Under the pieces are notes generated by a model, which was given only the letters and a program-made list of their open reading frames with translations, had not been told where the DNA came from and did not search any database. Shown one piece after another: positions 9,407 to 19,198 of a stretch of 64,000 bases of DNA (its first letter is position 1; each line of letters opens with the position of its first letter). Location: positions 39,316 through 103,315 of the forward strand of contig CATECQ010000050.1 of assembly GCA_949498985.1 (NCBI GenBank), written 5' to 3'. This DNA comes from Glaciecola sp. HTCC2999 (GTDB lineage: Bacteria; Pseudomonadota; Gammaproteobacteria; Enterobacterales; Alteromonadaceae). Made by a program: the position numbers and the translations under genes.

Positions 9407-10187
9407 TGGATGATTGCCCAGTTCTTGGGCAATAATTTCCCAGACCTGCGAATTAGTGACTAATCCATCATGAGAACTATCGACTTCAATATTGTGGGCT
9501 TGGTCATTGTAGGTATCAACACAGGCTGTCCAATCTACAATATTGTCTTCTTTTGAATAAATAGACGACACCGGTTGGGGTAGCCCAATTCGGTTACACG
9601 TATTTACATATGCTTCATATTTATCAAGATCCAATTTATGCTTGTGAGCATAAGAAGTGGCACAAGTTGTCGATTTGGGGCCACCTGTTATCGGTGTGCC
9701 TAGCGTAATGACTTGATGAACATCACTCTGGAATAGGCGGGCCACCTCTCTAATCAGAACTCCACCAAGATCCCAACCAATTAATGTGACCGCATTCCCC
9801 CCGTTGTAAAAAACGCAACTCATCTAATTGTTTGGCAAGAAATTTGGTGTCATCTTCGATTAATCTATTGTGTGTGCCATGTTCCCAGTTGAATACTTGA
9901 TAACCCAAGTACTTTAAAAACTTACCCAGAGAACACATGGATTGTGCTTCAGATAGATTCCCTGGCACTAATACAATCGAGCGTCCATCACCTTTAGGTA
10001 AACTGAGCAGTTCTGGAAACCTAAATGAAGCACTGATCCAATCAAGAGGTGTGATGATTTCGTTCAGCGTATTAAACCGAGTGGATATGTCTTCACTGCA
10101 ACGTTGTTGATCCATATTGTTCACGTGTGCAGTGAGATTCTGTTTATTATTTAAGTTAGCTACCTGTGGCAAAGTTTCCTTAAGCAT
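9389..10187 (-). pseudogene. Alpha/beta hydrolase (lipase-like), frameshifted
   Basis: Two overlapping reading frames together encode one hydrolase of about 265 residues. The upstream frame (10187 down to about 9800) gives SIVLVPGNLSEAQSMCSLGKFLKYLGY, the oxyanion region of lipase-like hydrolases. The downstream frame gives LIGWDLGGVLIREVARLF, ITLGTPITGG, SKEDNIVDW and DSSHDGL, i.e. the elbow, acid and histidine segments. The frames join if one C is removed from the run of six C at 9797-9802. The nucleophile elbow reads G-W-D-L-G, with Asp where Ser is expected. Either the gene is decaying or the run is a sequencing error or slippery site. The gene follows the DUF1338 gene after 81 bases and may be the last gene of the ast-linked group. 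Confidence 0.72.
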
Positions 10188-10268
10188 ACATCGACTCCTT
10201 CGTTATGCATGTAAGTATTACGTTACAGGTGATGTTGTGGTTCTTATGACTTTGGTCTTATGCGTCGG

Positions 10269-11075
10269 TTAATTGACATTTGTGCTTTCAAATATTTTAT
10301 CTGCTGACGCGGCAACAAATCCTTGATAGAGTTCTCCATTAGGTAAAGGATAACGCTGGGCAAACTCATAAAAACAGCTAGGTAATGTCACTGTATTATC
10401 GCTAAATTTTATCGGCATTTGGTCGGCCATGGTTGATGATTGTGCTAAACAAACTGATGGATCACCTTTGATTTCGCCCCCTGCAGTGTTTAACGTAAAA
10501 CCTGAAGCTTTTAATAATGCATTAACCTCAGATAATTCAGTCATTGAGCTTAAGTGATTAACACTCACTGTAAAATGGTTTGCTCTAAATCCCCATGCAG
10601 CCAGCCAAGCAGCATATTCAGACTCATTTAGTAATGTTCGATAATCTGTTTCACTGATTTGCCAGTGTGTGCCAGAATATAGGAAATCTGGTTGCGCTAC
10701 AGCATTAAAATCCATTGAGTCGATGATTTCACTTATAATCGCTTGTGATACAGGCGATAATTCATTGACTTTTAATTCACTGATAAATACTTTAGGTAAG
10801 TTTGGATCAGGGTGTTGATAATGCCAAGCGTTGAGCTTTTTACTGGAAAAATCATACTCTCCGCTTTTTACATATCCTAATTGGATAAAATGCAGCGCAA
10901 GATCTGACACGGCGATACCTGGGATTGCAAATGTGCGCAACGCAATATGGTCGTTTACTAATTCTGCTTTTCCATTATGCGCTTTAAGTAAGGTATGAAT
11001 TTTATGAGCCGAGGGGGTGATGGTAAGATAATCATGCCATAGGCCTGTGAATAATTCATTGATATGTGTATGCAT
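10269..11075 (-). CDS. DUF1338 family protein (2-oxoadipate dioxygenase/decarboxylase-like)
   Basis: The 268-residue product matches the DUF1338 family in length and in landmarks such as NDHIALRTFAIPG (about 41-53) and KVFISELKVNELS (about 115-127). Family members characterised elsewhere (HglS/YdcJ) are iron-dependent enzymes acting on 2-oxoadipate in lysine breakdown. The first His of NDHIALRTF and the Glu of ISEL are candidate metal ligands by analogy. Here the gene follows astD by 33 bases, an arrangement also seen in Shewanella-type genomes, so a role linked to arginine or related amino-acid catabolism is plausible but unproven. Confidence 0.78.
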   Translation of the reverse strand: MHTHINELFTGLWHDYLTITPSAHKIHTLLKAHNGKAELVNDHIALRTFAIPGIAVSDLALHFIQLGYVKSGEYDFSSKKLNAWHYQHPDPNLPKVFISELKVNELSPVSQAIISEIIDSMDFNAVAQPDFLYSGTHWQISETDYRTLLNESEYAAWLAAWGFRANHFTVSVNHLSSMTELSEVNALLKASGFTLNTAGGEIKGDPSVCLAQSSTMADQMPIKFSDNTVTLPSCFYEFAQRYPLPNGELYQGFVAASADKIFESTNVN

Positions 11076-11108
11076 AGAGCTTCCTCAAAGAGACATGTCT
11101 TTATTTAG

Positions 11109-12569
11109 TTAAAAGTGTAAGCCGGGACTGAGTGTGGCTGGCAAAGTCGTTGCTTCAAGTTCTACGGATGCAACGGGGTAAGCACAATAATCGGCGGCAT
11201 AAAAAGCACTTGCGCGATGATTACCGCTTTCACCTATACCGCCAAATGGTGCAGCCCCACTTGCACCAGTTATTGGGCGATTCCAATTGACTATGCCCGC
11301 TCGGATATGCTGATAAAAGACATCATACAGTGCTGAATCATCAGCGATAAGGCCAGCAGATAAGCCAAATTTAGTATTGTTAGCTTCAAAAATCGCAGTA
11401 TTAAAATCATCATAGCGGATGACTTTTAACAGCGGACCAAAATGCTCTTCATCCGGTAGCTTAGATAATATAGCGGTAACATCAATAATCCCTGGTGTCA
11501 CTAAACCTGTATTTGAGTCAATGTGTGTTAAAGGTAATAATGTGTTGGCGCCTAATGTTGTAAGTTGATTCTGTGCGTCAACCATCATTTGTGCAGCGCG
11601 TGCAGAAATCATCGCTCCCATAAATGGAGGAGTGTCAGCATCATAAATACCGACATCTATGGCTCTGGTCACCTCTATGAGTCGTTCTAAAATGGCATCA
11701 CCTTGAGTGGTATTTGGAATAAATAAACGGCGTGCACAAGTGCAACGTTGACCTGAGGTAATAAATGCCGACTGAATAATATCATGAACGGCAGCATCAA
11801 TTTCATTAACGGGACCAACGATTAATGGGTTATTTCCGCCCATCTCTAAAGCCAAAATTTTGCCTGGGTGACCAGCGAATTGTTCATGCAAAAGCTTACC
11901 GGTGTTGGATGAACCGGTGAAAAATAGTCCATCTATTTGGTCATGACTCGCTAATGCTTTACCTGTGGTGATATTTCCTTGAACTAAATTCAGCACACCT
12001 TTAGGTAATCCTGCTGCTTCCCAAAGTTCTACCATCTTCTGAGCGACTAAAGGAGTTAAATCAGACGGTTTAAAAACGACGGTGTTACCTGCAATTAGAG
12101 CTGGAACAATATGTCCATTTGGCAAATGTCCCGGGAAGTTATAAGGGCCAAATACGGCCACAACGCCATGCGGTTTATGTCGAATAAACGCTTTTCCTAA
12201 TGGCATCGGGTTTTCCGTTGTACCGGTACGTGTGTCATAGGATTTAATGGATAAATTGATTTTACCCACCATTGCCCCTGCTTCTGTGGCGGCTTCCCAT
12301 AATGGCTTACCCGTTTCCATAGCAATCGTTTGTGTGAGTAAATCTTGATTAGCTTTTAGCTGGTCTGCATAGGCTAAAATATACTCAATCCGGGTATCGA
12401 CACTCAGTGCACCCCAGTATGAAAAAGCAGTGCGAGCGGCATGTATTGCGTTATCGATTTGCGCTGGAGTAGCGGCGTTACTAGACCAAATAACGCTGTT
12501 TTTGGCCGGATCAATTGACGTCATACTAGCGCCTTCGCCAGCTAACCAATTACCATTGATATAATGCAT
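11109..12569 (-). CDS. astD: N-succinylglutamate 5-semialdehyde dehydrogenase
   Basis: The 486-residue aldehyde dehydrogenase has the catalytic Cys in [11 protein letters not shown] and the general-base Glu in [13 protein letters not shown]. The doubled CTC and the EMGGNNP form are typical of AstD. It oxidises N-succinylglutamate semialdehyde to succinylglutamate in the arginine succinyltransferase pathway. It lies 43 bases after astA in the same direction. Length is close to the E. coli enzyme (492). astE and astB, needed for the last and second steps, are not in the window. Confidence 0.95.
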   Translation of the reverse strand: MHYINGNWLAGEGASMTSIDPAKNSVIWSSNAATPAQIDNAIHAARTAFSYWGALSVDTRIEYILAYADQLKANQDLLTQTIAMETGKPLWEAATEAGAMVGKINLSIKSYDTRTGTTENPMPLGKAFIRHKPHGVVAVFGPYNFPGHLPNGHIVPALIAGNTVVFKPSDLTPLVAQKMVELWEAAGLPKGVLNLVQGNITTGKALASHDQIDGLFFTGSSNTGKLLHEQFAGHPGKILALEMGGNNPLIVGPVNEIDAAVHDIIQSAFITSGQRCTCARRLFIPNTTQGDAILERLIEVTRAIDVGIYDADTPPFMGAMISARAAQMMVDAQNQLTTLGANTLLPLTHIDSNTGLVTPGIIDVTAILSKLPDEEHFGPLLKVIRYDDFNTAIFEANNTKFGLSAGLIADDSALYDVFYQHIRAGIVNWNRPITGASGAAPFGGIGESGNHRASAFYAADYCAYPVASVELEATTLPATLSPGLHF

Positions 12570-12612
12570 TTTCTGTTGTCCTGTCGTGTTATTTATTACC
12601 AGTTAAGCTGGC

Positions 12613-13629
12613 TTATTTTAAAGGTGCAATACGTATAAATTCGCCGTTATTGACTTTCAGTGCTGCCGCAGTATCTCTTGATATGAGAATGTGATCATCG
12701 GTAATTTCGACCGGTTGAAGCACTCCTCTAAAGTCAGCGACTTGAGTATTGATAATAAGGTGTAAAGGCGCTTGTGGATTAATTGTCGCCACAAGTGCAG
12801 GTTTTCGGATAGAATTTTTTACCGTTTTTAATGATTCAACATCGGCTTCAATTGTAGGTCCGGCATCAAAAATATCGACGTACCCTCGACACTTAAATCC
12901 TTCTTTCTCAAGTAGTGCTAAAGCGGGTTTTGTTTTTTCATGGACTTGACCAATAGCAGCTTGCGCCGCCGCAGACAAAAGATTGACATAAATGGGATAC
13001 TTGGGCATTAACTCAGCGATGAATACTTTATTGCCGATGCCGGTGAGATAATCAGCGGTTGGAAAATCCATTGAGAAAAAGTGCTTCTCTAACCATTCCC
13101 AAAACGGAGAACGGCCGTTTTCATCACTGACACCTCGCATCTCTGCTATGACTTGCTCGGTAAACCGAGATTGATGTTCAGCCATAAATAAGAATCTGAT
13201 TTTGGACAAAAAGCGACCCATATTAGGTAAGCGCGCTTGTTCTCTTAAAAATAAGGTACAGATTTCACTGACACCCGAATAATCATTACATACGGTAAGG
13301 ATCTCAACGGTATTATGGATGTTTAGCTCTCGCGAGGCATGCACCACCTTACCTAAATGATAATGATAGAAGGCATCTTCTACGCCAACGCTTGACTCGA
13401 TTCCACAAGTGCCCACTGCAGTTTGAGTGTCAGTATCTTCCATCACGAACAAATAACTTTCATTGGCAGGCTTTGAAATATCTTGATTGAATGATGCTTC
13501 TGAACGCGCAATTTTTTGAGCCAATAAATCTTCGTTAACAGGTAATGATGTGAAACCAATACCGGACTCTTCAGCAATCGCATGTAACTCAGCAAAGTCC
13601 CTTTGCTGGATAGGTCTTATAATATTCAT
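12613..13629 (-). CDS. astA: Arginine N-succinyltransferase
   Basis: The 338-residue protein begins [30 protein letters not shown], the standard start of AstA, and keeps the later segments [24 protein letters not shown]-like and FDAGPTIEA. AstA transfers succinate from succinyl-CoA to arginine, the first step of arginine breakdown by the AST route. It follows astC by five bases and precedes astD, so the three are one transcription unit. Some genomes carry two AstA-like subunits (AruF/AruG); only one is present here. Confidence 0.95.
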   Translation of the reverse strand: [338 protein letters not shown]

Positions 13630-13634
13630 TTAAG

Positions 13635-14864
13635 TTATGCTGATTCAGCTGATAGTGCGTCTTGGGCTAAGACATGTGCGATGCCCTCTTCAAAACGGCG
13701 CAGTCCTTCAATAATGTCTTCATCAGGAATAACTAAGGAAGGGGCAAAACGTACGACATTCACTCCTGCAATCAAGCACATGGTCCCTTTCTCGGTTGCT
13801 GCTACCATGAAGTCTCGTGCACGGCCTTGATATTTTTCGTTCATTGCACAGCCTAAAAGCATGCCTTTGCCGCGAATTTCAGAAAAAACGTGATACTTGT
13901 CATTGATGCGCATGAGGTGTTCACGAAACAAAGCTTCTTTGGCTTTTACCCCAGCTAAGATAGCAGGGTCATTAATGATATCAAGCGCCTTTTCAGCAAT
14001 CGCACAAGCTAATGGATTTCCACCATAAGTTGAACCATGCGTACCTACTTTAAGATGCGAGCCAATGGCTTTGGTTGTGAGCATTGCACCAATCGGAATG
14101 CCACCGCCTAATGATTTAGCAGATGTTAAAATATCAGGGACGACATCTAATCCCATATAAGCAAATAGATCTCCTGTTCTGCCAACACCTGATTGAACTT
14201 CATCAAAAATGAGTAATGCGTTATGTTTATTACACAGTGCACGAACACCTATAACAAAATCTGGGTCAGGTACAATAATGCCACCTTCTCCTTGCAGCGG
14301 CTCCATCATGATAGCACAAGTGTTGTCAGACATAATGGCTTCTAAGGCAGCTAAATCATTATAAGTAGTATGTGTAATAGCGCCTGGTTTAGGTCCAAAG
14401 CCATCGGAATAAGCAGCTTGACCACCCACGGTGACAGTGAAAAATGTTCGACCATGAAAGCCTTGAGTAAATGCAATGATTTGATCTTTTTGTGGCCCAT
14501 AATGATCTAATGCCCAACGTCGTGCTAATTTAAGTGCCGCTTCATTAACTTCGGCGCCTGAATTAGCGAAGTAAACCCTTTCTGCAAAAGTGGCATCAGT
14601 TAATTTTTTGGCTAAACGTAACGCAGGTTCGTTAGTATATACATTCGATAAATGCCAAAGCTTTTCGCCTTGTTCTTTTAACACGCTAACTAGCTCAGGG
14701 TGGCAATGGCCTAATACATTAACTGCAATCCCACCAGCAAAATCGATGTACTCTTTATCATCTTGGTCCCATATCTTTGAACCTTCACCGCGGACCGGTA
14801 TCATCGCTGCTGGATTATAGTTTGGAACCATTACATCGTTAAATAATTCGCGTGTTACTTGCAT
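13635..14864 (-). CDS. astC: Succinylornithine/acetylornithine aminotransferase
   Basis: The 409-residue class III PLP aminotransferase shows [19 protein letters not shown], the aspartate segment [13 protein letters not shown] and the PLP lysine in [16 protein letters not shown]. Position directly before astA and astD marks it as AstC (succinylornithine transaminase). The same family acts as ArgD in arginine synthesis, and this is the only such gene in a window that also holds argCBFGHA, so it may serve both pathways, as AstC/ArgD enzymes do in other bacteria. About 225 bases separate its start from pabA; I found no clear promoter or ArgR box there. Confidence 0.93.
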   Translation of the reverse strand: MQVTRELFNDVMVPNYNPAAMIPVRGEGSKIWDQDDKEYIDFAGGIAVNVLGHCHPELVSVLKEQGEKLWHLSNVYTNEPALRLAKKLTDATFAERVYFANSGAEVNEAALKLARRWALDHYGPQKDQIIAFTQGFHGRTFFTVTVGGQAAYSDGFGPKPGAITHTTYNDLAALEAIMSDNTCAIMMEPLQGEGGIIVPDPDFVIGVRALCNKHNALLIFDEVQSGVGRTGDLFAYMGLDVVPDILTSAKSLGGGIPIGAMLTTKAIGSHLKVGTHGSTYGGNPLACAIAEKALDIINDPAILAGVKAKEALFREHLMRINDKYHVFSEIRGKGMLLGCAMNEKYQGRARDFMVAATEKGTMCLIAGVNVVRFAPSLVIPDEDIIEGLRRFEEGIAHVLAQDALSAESA

Positions 14865-15089
14865 TTTAGACCTTTAGGCTTGTTGTTTATTATCTATAGG
14901 ATAGGTGGTTTTAACACTGAAGTAAATGGATTTAGGCTAGGTATAATAAGGGGTTGACAGATTTTGCATATTATTTGAATAAGTATGTTATATCCATATC
15001 TAACGGATAAACACTCAGACACGATAAAGACTAGTTTCACTGTGATAAGTCAGTATAAAAAAATTCGACTATTTATGTGAAAAAAAATA

Positions 15090-15722
15090 TTAATTGATAT
15101 GGATAGGTTGTGTCGGTTCGGCTTGCAGAAAATTGTTTAGAATGTCATGACCAAATTCGGTAAGTAGTGATTCAGGATGGAATTGGACGCCATAAATGTG
15201 TTGAGCATGATCTTCTATTGCCATGATTTCAATGTCATCCGGGGGGAATACTTCATCAGATAAAGCTGTGTTATTTTCCGTACACCAAGCTGTTACACTA
15301 AAATTTTCACTTAAGCTGTGGGGCTCAATCATTAATGAATGGTAACGAGTTGCTGTGAAAGTGCGGTTGATGTTTTTAAATAATTGTCCAGTACAATGAG
15401 TTACTTGTGCTGTTTTACCATGTTTAATGGTACGTGCCGCAATGATATTCGCACCAAAAACTTGAGCGATGGCTTGATGGCCCAAGCACACGCCAAGCAT
15501 GGGGATTTTACCTGCAAATGTGGCGATGGCTGCCAAAGTAATACCTGATTCGTTTGGCGTACAAGGCCCTGGCGATAGCACCAGATGATCAGGCGCGAGT
15601 GCTTCAATCTCTGCAATACTGATAGCATCATTGCGGACGACTTTTACTTCTTCTCCTAACTCGATAAAATATCGAGCTAGGTTATGCGTAAATGAGTCAT
15701 AGTTATCAATCAGTAACAGCAT
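15090..15722 (-). CDS. pabA: Aminodeoxychorismate/anthranilate synthase glutamine amidotransferase
   Basis: The 210-residue class I glutamine amidotransferase has the nucleophile C79 in MLGVCLGHQAIAQVFG and the His-Glu pair in GVQFHPESLLTEFG. It supplies ammonia to PabB for p-aminobenzoate (folate), and in many bacteria also to TrpE. The absence of trp genes nearby and the position after trpS and before the acetylornithine-type aminotransferase favour PabA; a dual PabA/TrpG role is possible. It starts 29 bases after the trpS stop, so likely shares its transcript. Confidence 0.88.
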   Translation of the reverse strand: MLLLIDNYDSFTHNLARYFIELGEEVKVVRNDAISIAEIEALAPDHLVLSPGPCTPNESGITLAAIATFAGKIPMLGVCLGHQAIAQVFGANIIAARTIKHGKTAQVTHCTGQLFKNINRTFTATRYHSLMIEPHSLSENFSVTAWCTENNTALSDEVFPPDDIEIMAIEDHAQHIYGVQFHPESLLTEFGHDILNNFLQAEPTQPIHIN

Positions 15723-15751
15723 AGTTAACCTATTTTAGTAACACGACAGAA

Positions 15752-16756
15752 CTAACGAGCTGGAATGAAACCGACTGCTTTATAGACGTCAGCTAAAGTT
15801 TTTGCAGCACGCTCAGACGCTTTTTCCGCACCCATCTTCATGACTTCATTCAAATAGGTTTGATCATCTCGAATTGCATGGAAACGTGTTTGAATTGGGG
15901 TGAGCATATCCACTACGGCTGCAGCGACATCCCCTTTTAAATGACCATACATTTTATCCGTATACTGTGGTACTAATTGCTCAATTGAAGTGCCTGTTGT
16001 ACACGAAAGTAAGGATAGCAGGTTTGAGACACCGGCTTTATTTTCAATATCATAGTAAATATTGGCAGCTTCATCAGAGTCAGTCACAGCACGTTTGATC
16101 TTTTTAGAAAGCTTTTTAGGATCTTCTAATAAGCCGACGAAATTGTTTGGATTCTCATCTGATTTTGACATTTTTTTATTCGGATCTTGCAAACTCATGA
16201 CTCGAGCGCCAGACTTTGGAATATGTGGGTTTGGAATGGTGAGGGTATCACCATAAGCATTATTAAAACGAGTGGCGATATCTCGGGTTAATTCTAAATG
16301 CTGTTTTTGATCTTCACCTACGGGTACTTCATTGGCTTGATAAAGTAAAATATCAGCTGCTTGTAATACAGGGTAACTATAAAGACCGACATTAATGTTA
16401 GATTCGTTTTTCGCTGATTTATCTTTAAACTGGGTCATACGATTGAGCTCGCCCATTTGCGTATAGCAGTTTAGTACCCATGCTAATTGTGCATGTTCAG
16501 GGACATGGGATTGCATGAAAATAGTGCTTTGTTTGGGGTCGATACCACAGGCAAGATACAAAGCAAGACCATCCAAACAGGCATTTTTAAGTGCCTCAGG
16601 ATCTTGGCGGACGGTGATGGCATGCAGATCCACAATCATGTATAGACAGTCATGGGTTGATTGCATCGCAACCCATTGCTTTAATGCACCAAAATAATTT
16701 CCAATGGTAAGTTGTCCAGATGGTTGACAACCACTGAGTACGATAGGTTTGCTCAT
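15752..16756 (-). CDS. trpS: Tryptophanyl-tRNA synthetase
   Basis: The 334-residue length equals that of E. coli TrpS. The class I signatures are visible: the HIGH-like TIGNYFGAL near residue 18 after LSGCQPSGQ, and KMSKSDENP near residue 200. It charges tRNA-Trp. It lies only 10 bases after rpe; the phosphoglycolate phosphatase gene gph that often sits between rpe and trpS is absent. It is followed by pabA on the same strand. Confidence 0.97.
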   Translation of the reverse strand: MSKPIVLSGCQPSGQLTIGNYFGALKQWVAMQSTHDCLYMIVDLHAITVRQDPEALKNACLDGLALYLACGIDPKQSTIFMQSHVPEHAQLAWVLNCYTQMGELNRMTQFKDKSAKNESNINVGLYSYPVLQAADILLYQANEVPVGEDQKQHLELTRDIATRFNNAYGDTLTIPNPHIPKSGARVMSLQDPNKKMSKSDENPNNFVGLLEDPKKLSKKIKRAVTDSDEAANIYYDIENKAGVSNLLSLLSCTTGTSIEQLVPQYTDKMYGHLKGDVAAAVVDMLTPIQTRFHAIRDDQTYLNEVMKMGAEKASERAAKTLADVYKAVGFIPAR

Positions 16757-16766
16757 AAAAATAGTC

Positions 16767-17435
16767 TTAAAGTGAAGCTAAATTACGGCGCATTGTGCTA
16801 ATGACTTCCGCATAATTAGGTTGGTTAAAGATAGCAGATCCAGCGACAAACATATCAGCACCTGCTGCTGCAATGGCTGCGATGTTATCACAATTAATAC
16901 CACCGTCCACTTCGATACGAATGCTGCGACCAGAAGCATCAACTAGGGCTTTTACTTGAGCTATTTTGGTTAGAGTATGCTGAATGAATTTTTGCCCACC
17001 AAAACCAGGATTCACTGACATTAACAAAATGTAATCCAATTTATGAATCGTGTGATCCAGGACTGATAATGGCGTTGCTGGATTTAATACAAGGCCAGCC
17101 TGGCAACCCCCTTCAATGATAAGTTGAAGACTGCGATCAACATGCTCAGAGGCTTCAGGATGAAAGCTGATCATACTCGCCCCCGCTGTGATAAATTGCT
17201 CAATCATACTATCCACAGGAGATACCATTAAATGGACATCAATTGGAGCCGTGATGCCATAATCACGTAATGCTTTGCAGATCGGCGCACCAAAAGATAG
17301 GTTTGGCACATAATGATTATCCATTACATCAAAATGCACCACGTCTGCACCCGCAGCAAGGACATTCTCGACTTCTTCACCTAAACGTGCAAAGTCAGCA
17401 GATAAGATAGAAGGGGCGATAAGATAAGACGACAT
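16767..17435 (-). CDS. rpe: Ribulose-phosphate 3-epimerase
   Basis: The 222-residue TIM-barrel enzyme shows [15 protein letters not shown] at the start, [18 protein letters not shown] with metal-binding His and Asp, the central [19 protein letters not shown] and the second metal Asp in EVDGGIN. It interconverts ribulose 5-phosphate and xylulose 5-phosphate in the pentose phosphate pathway. It is the first gene of the rpe-trpS-pabA run, with a 420-base gap upstream that separates it from the porin gene on the other strand. In E. coli rpe follows dam directly; here a three-gene block intervenes. Confidence 0.97.
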   Translation of the reverse strand: MSSYLIAPSILSADFARLGEEVENVLAAGADVVHFDVMDNHYVPNLSFGAPICKALRDYGITAPIDVHLMVSPVDSMIEQFITAGASMISFHPEASEHVDRSLQLIIEGGCQAGLVLNPATPLSVLDHTIHKLDYILLMSVNPGFGGQKFIQHTLTKIAQVKALVDASGRSIRIEVDGGINCDNIAAIAAAGADMFVAGSAIFNQPNYAEVISTMRRNLASL

Positions 17436-17855
17436 AACACTCTCCGTTTAATTAAAATATTTTACCTTGGTTTGGTGTTGCAAAAAAGCATAATCTCCAA
17501 GGAGTGATTAAAAGGCTTAATAGTCATTTAATCAACATGTCATTTTTCAGTGCATGCCGACGTATTTCATGCGCTAAAAAAGTGCATTAGCAAATAATCC
17601 TGAATAAAGAAATCATCAGAGAGCTTACTCTGATATTTATAAAATCATTATATATCAATGTTTTATAAATAAATATTACCTTTTGGCATAATATCTGAAT
17701 AGTGATTAGCAACTTGAGGAACATTTTGAAAAGACGGTGTCGGTATATTATCCATTAGACGATATTACTATTACCTAAGTTTACTCAATAATGCTCAATT
17801 GCTGTGAAAACTATAATAATGCAGCTATTTACTTTTTTATCATTTGGAGAAATAC
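17436..17855. other. Intergenic region between divergent rpe and porin genes, with inverted repeats
   Basis: No gene is visible in these 420 bases. Two inverted repeats stand out. ATCAGAG/CTCTGAT (17615-17621 and 17628-17634) has a six-base loop. TTTATAAAA/TTTTATAAA (17636-17644 and 17661-17669) has additional inner CATT/AATG pairing. A good -10 hexamer TATAAT at 17812-17817 lies 38 bases before the porin start, but no convincing -35 element precedes it, which suggests an activator-dependent promoter. The repeats could be regulator binding sites or part of a small RNA; nothing decides between them. Confidence 0.4.
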
Positions 17856-18467
17856 ATGAAACTACTAAAATTAACAGCATTATCTGCTGCACTTCTTTCT
17901 ACTTCTGTTATGGCTGATTGGTCAGCTAACGTTGGTATGGTTTCTGATTACCACTTCCGTGGTATTCAACAAACTCAATCTGCATCCGCTTCTGCAGGTG
18001 TTGATTTTGAGCAAGGCGGTTTTTATGCTGGTACATGGACAGCTGAAGTTGAAGATGGTCTAGAAATCGATTTTTATGCAGGTTACGGTGTTGAATTAGA
18101 AAACGGTTTATCACTGGGTTTAGGTGCTACTACATACCAATACACGGGTGATTTTGATTCTGCATATAATGAATTAAACTTTTCGGCAGGCATGGGAATG
18201 TTTAGCTTAGAATATTCTGTAGGTACATGGGATGGCCCAGTAGGTGCAGAAGTGGAAGAAGATTATGATTTCATTGGTTTATCTTTTGAAAATAATGGTT
18301 TTAGCGCGACAGTTGGCTCTTGGGGTAAAGATTTTAGTGGTGAATATGTCGAACTAGGCTATGGTGCATCTGTCGGTGAGTTTGATGTAGGTGTTGGTCT
18401 GGTAATGTCTGGTAGTGATTTAGACGATAAAGAATCATTATATTTCTCAATCGGTAAATCTTTCTAA
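17856..18467 (+). CDS. TorF-family putative porin
   Basis: The 203-residue protein starts at the ATG at 17856, preceded by TTGGAGA. A clear signal peptide (MKLLKLTALSAALLSTSVMA) is cut before DWSANVGMVSDYHFRG. The mature part is rich in alternating Gly, Tyr and aromatic residues and ends in Phe (FSIGKSF), the hallmark of an outer-membrane beta-barrel. SANVGMVSDYHFRGIQQTQ is typical of the TorF/Gcw_chp putative porin family. Substrate is not known. It is acidic (many Glu and Asp) with a short barrel. A strong terminator follows, so it is probably a monocistronic, highly expressed gene. Confidence 0.85.
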   Translation: MKLLKLTALSAALLSTSVMADWSANVGMVSDYHFRGIQQTQSASASAGVDFEQGGFYAGTWTAEVEDGLEIDFYAGYGVELENGLSLGLGATTYQYTGDFDSAYNELNFSAGMGMFSLEYSVGTWDGPVGAEVEEDYDFIGLSFENNGFSATVGSWGKDFSGEYVELGYGASVGEFDVGVGLVMSGSDLDDKESLYFSIGKSF

Positions 18468-18499
18468 TCAGTCCGAACTGAAATACTCACATAAATATA

Positions 18500-18537
18500 A
18501 AATACAAACTCACTCAGGTGTGTTTGTATTTTTTTTA
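18500..18537 (+). terminator. Rho-independent terminator of the porin gene
   Basis: AAATACAAAC (18500-18509) pairs perfectly with GTTTGTATTT (18522-18531), followed by a run of T. It lies 33 bases after the porin stop and 20 bases before the next gene. Confidence 0.85.
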
Positions 18538-18556
18538 TTTAAGCCTATAATAAAAT

Positions 18557-18982
18557 ATGGATGTAAGACTAAAAGAAAATGTAGATATGATAGTTACCAA
18601 CAAAGTTGTAGTATTTTCATTGTTAGGGTTAAGCGTGGTTGCAGCGGATTATGTGGTTGCATACAAAGAAGCCCAGCCTCTTCTTAATTGTCAGCAAGCA
18701 TTGGATAATGATTCATTTTTTGCATTAAGTCATCTGTCTTCATCAAAAGCAATGTCAAATACATTTCAAGCGACTAATCTTCACACGGATATTGCCAAAA
18801 CTAAGTCACAGCAGCTAGCTGATTATTCTCAGTGCTTAATTAAAGAGGATAATAGCGTCAGTTGGTCGGATTGGTTTTTTTCGTGGCAAGACTCTCCCAC
18901 ATTTCATTATCTTGATTTACTTGAATTATTGACGCCAGTTGATAATAGCGATAATGGTGGTTCTCATCCGGTTAAGCATTAA
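18557..18982 (+). CDS. Hypothetical secreted or membrane-anchored small protein
   Basis: I do not recognise this family. The 141-residue product has one hydrophobic segment (about 13-26, VTNKVVVFSLLGLSVVAADYVVAY) that could be a signal peptide or anchor. The rest is hydrophilic, with two Cys (about residues 38 and 85) and a Trp-rich patch (SVSWSDWFFSWQDS, about 91-104). The start could instead be the ATG at 18587, which puts the hydrophobic segment at the very N-terminus; neither has a strong ribosome binding site. It ends three bases before the DUF2970 gene and is probably co-transcribed with it. Confidence 0.55.
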   Translation: MDVRLKENVDMIVTNKVVVFSLLGLSVVAADYVVAYKEAQPLLNCQQALDNDSFFALSHLSSSKAMSNTFQATNLHTDIAKTKSQQLADYSQCLIKEDNSVSWSDWFFSWQDSPTFHYLDLLELLTPVDNSDNGGSHPVKH

Positions 18983-18985
18983 CTC

Positions 18986-19195
18986 ATGGATGATGTTACC
19001 CAAACACCTAAAAAGCCCTCTTTTTGGCAAGTCATAAAAGCCGTCAGTGCTAGTATGCTAGGCGTGCAGTCTCAAAAGAACTATCAGGATGACTTTTCAA
19101 GTCACTCTGCCATACCTTACTTAATTGTAGGTATCGTTTTTGTGGGGATATTTATCTTAGGTTTACTATTATTAGTGAATCTAGTCTTACTTTAG
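18986..19195 (+). CDS. DUF2970 small membrane protein
   Basis: The 69-residue protein matches the DUF2970 family: KKPSFWQVIKAVSASMLGVQSQKNYQDDF at the N-terminus, then one C-terminal transmembrane helix (about 44-68, IVGIVFVGIFILGLLLLVNLVLL). The conserved GVQSxKNxxxDF stretch is family-typical. Function is unknown. The gene ends four bases from the stop of the convergent dam gene. Confidence 0.8.
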   Translation: MDDVTQTPKKPSFWQVIKAVSASMLGVQSQKNYQDDFSSHSAIPYLIVGIVFVGIFILGLLLLVNLVLL

Positions 19196-19198
19196 CTT

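Noticed and set aside
14954..14959. TTGACA on the plus strand between astC and pabA
   Set aside because: No -10 at the right distance and no plus-strand gene downstream; treated as chance.
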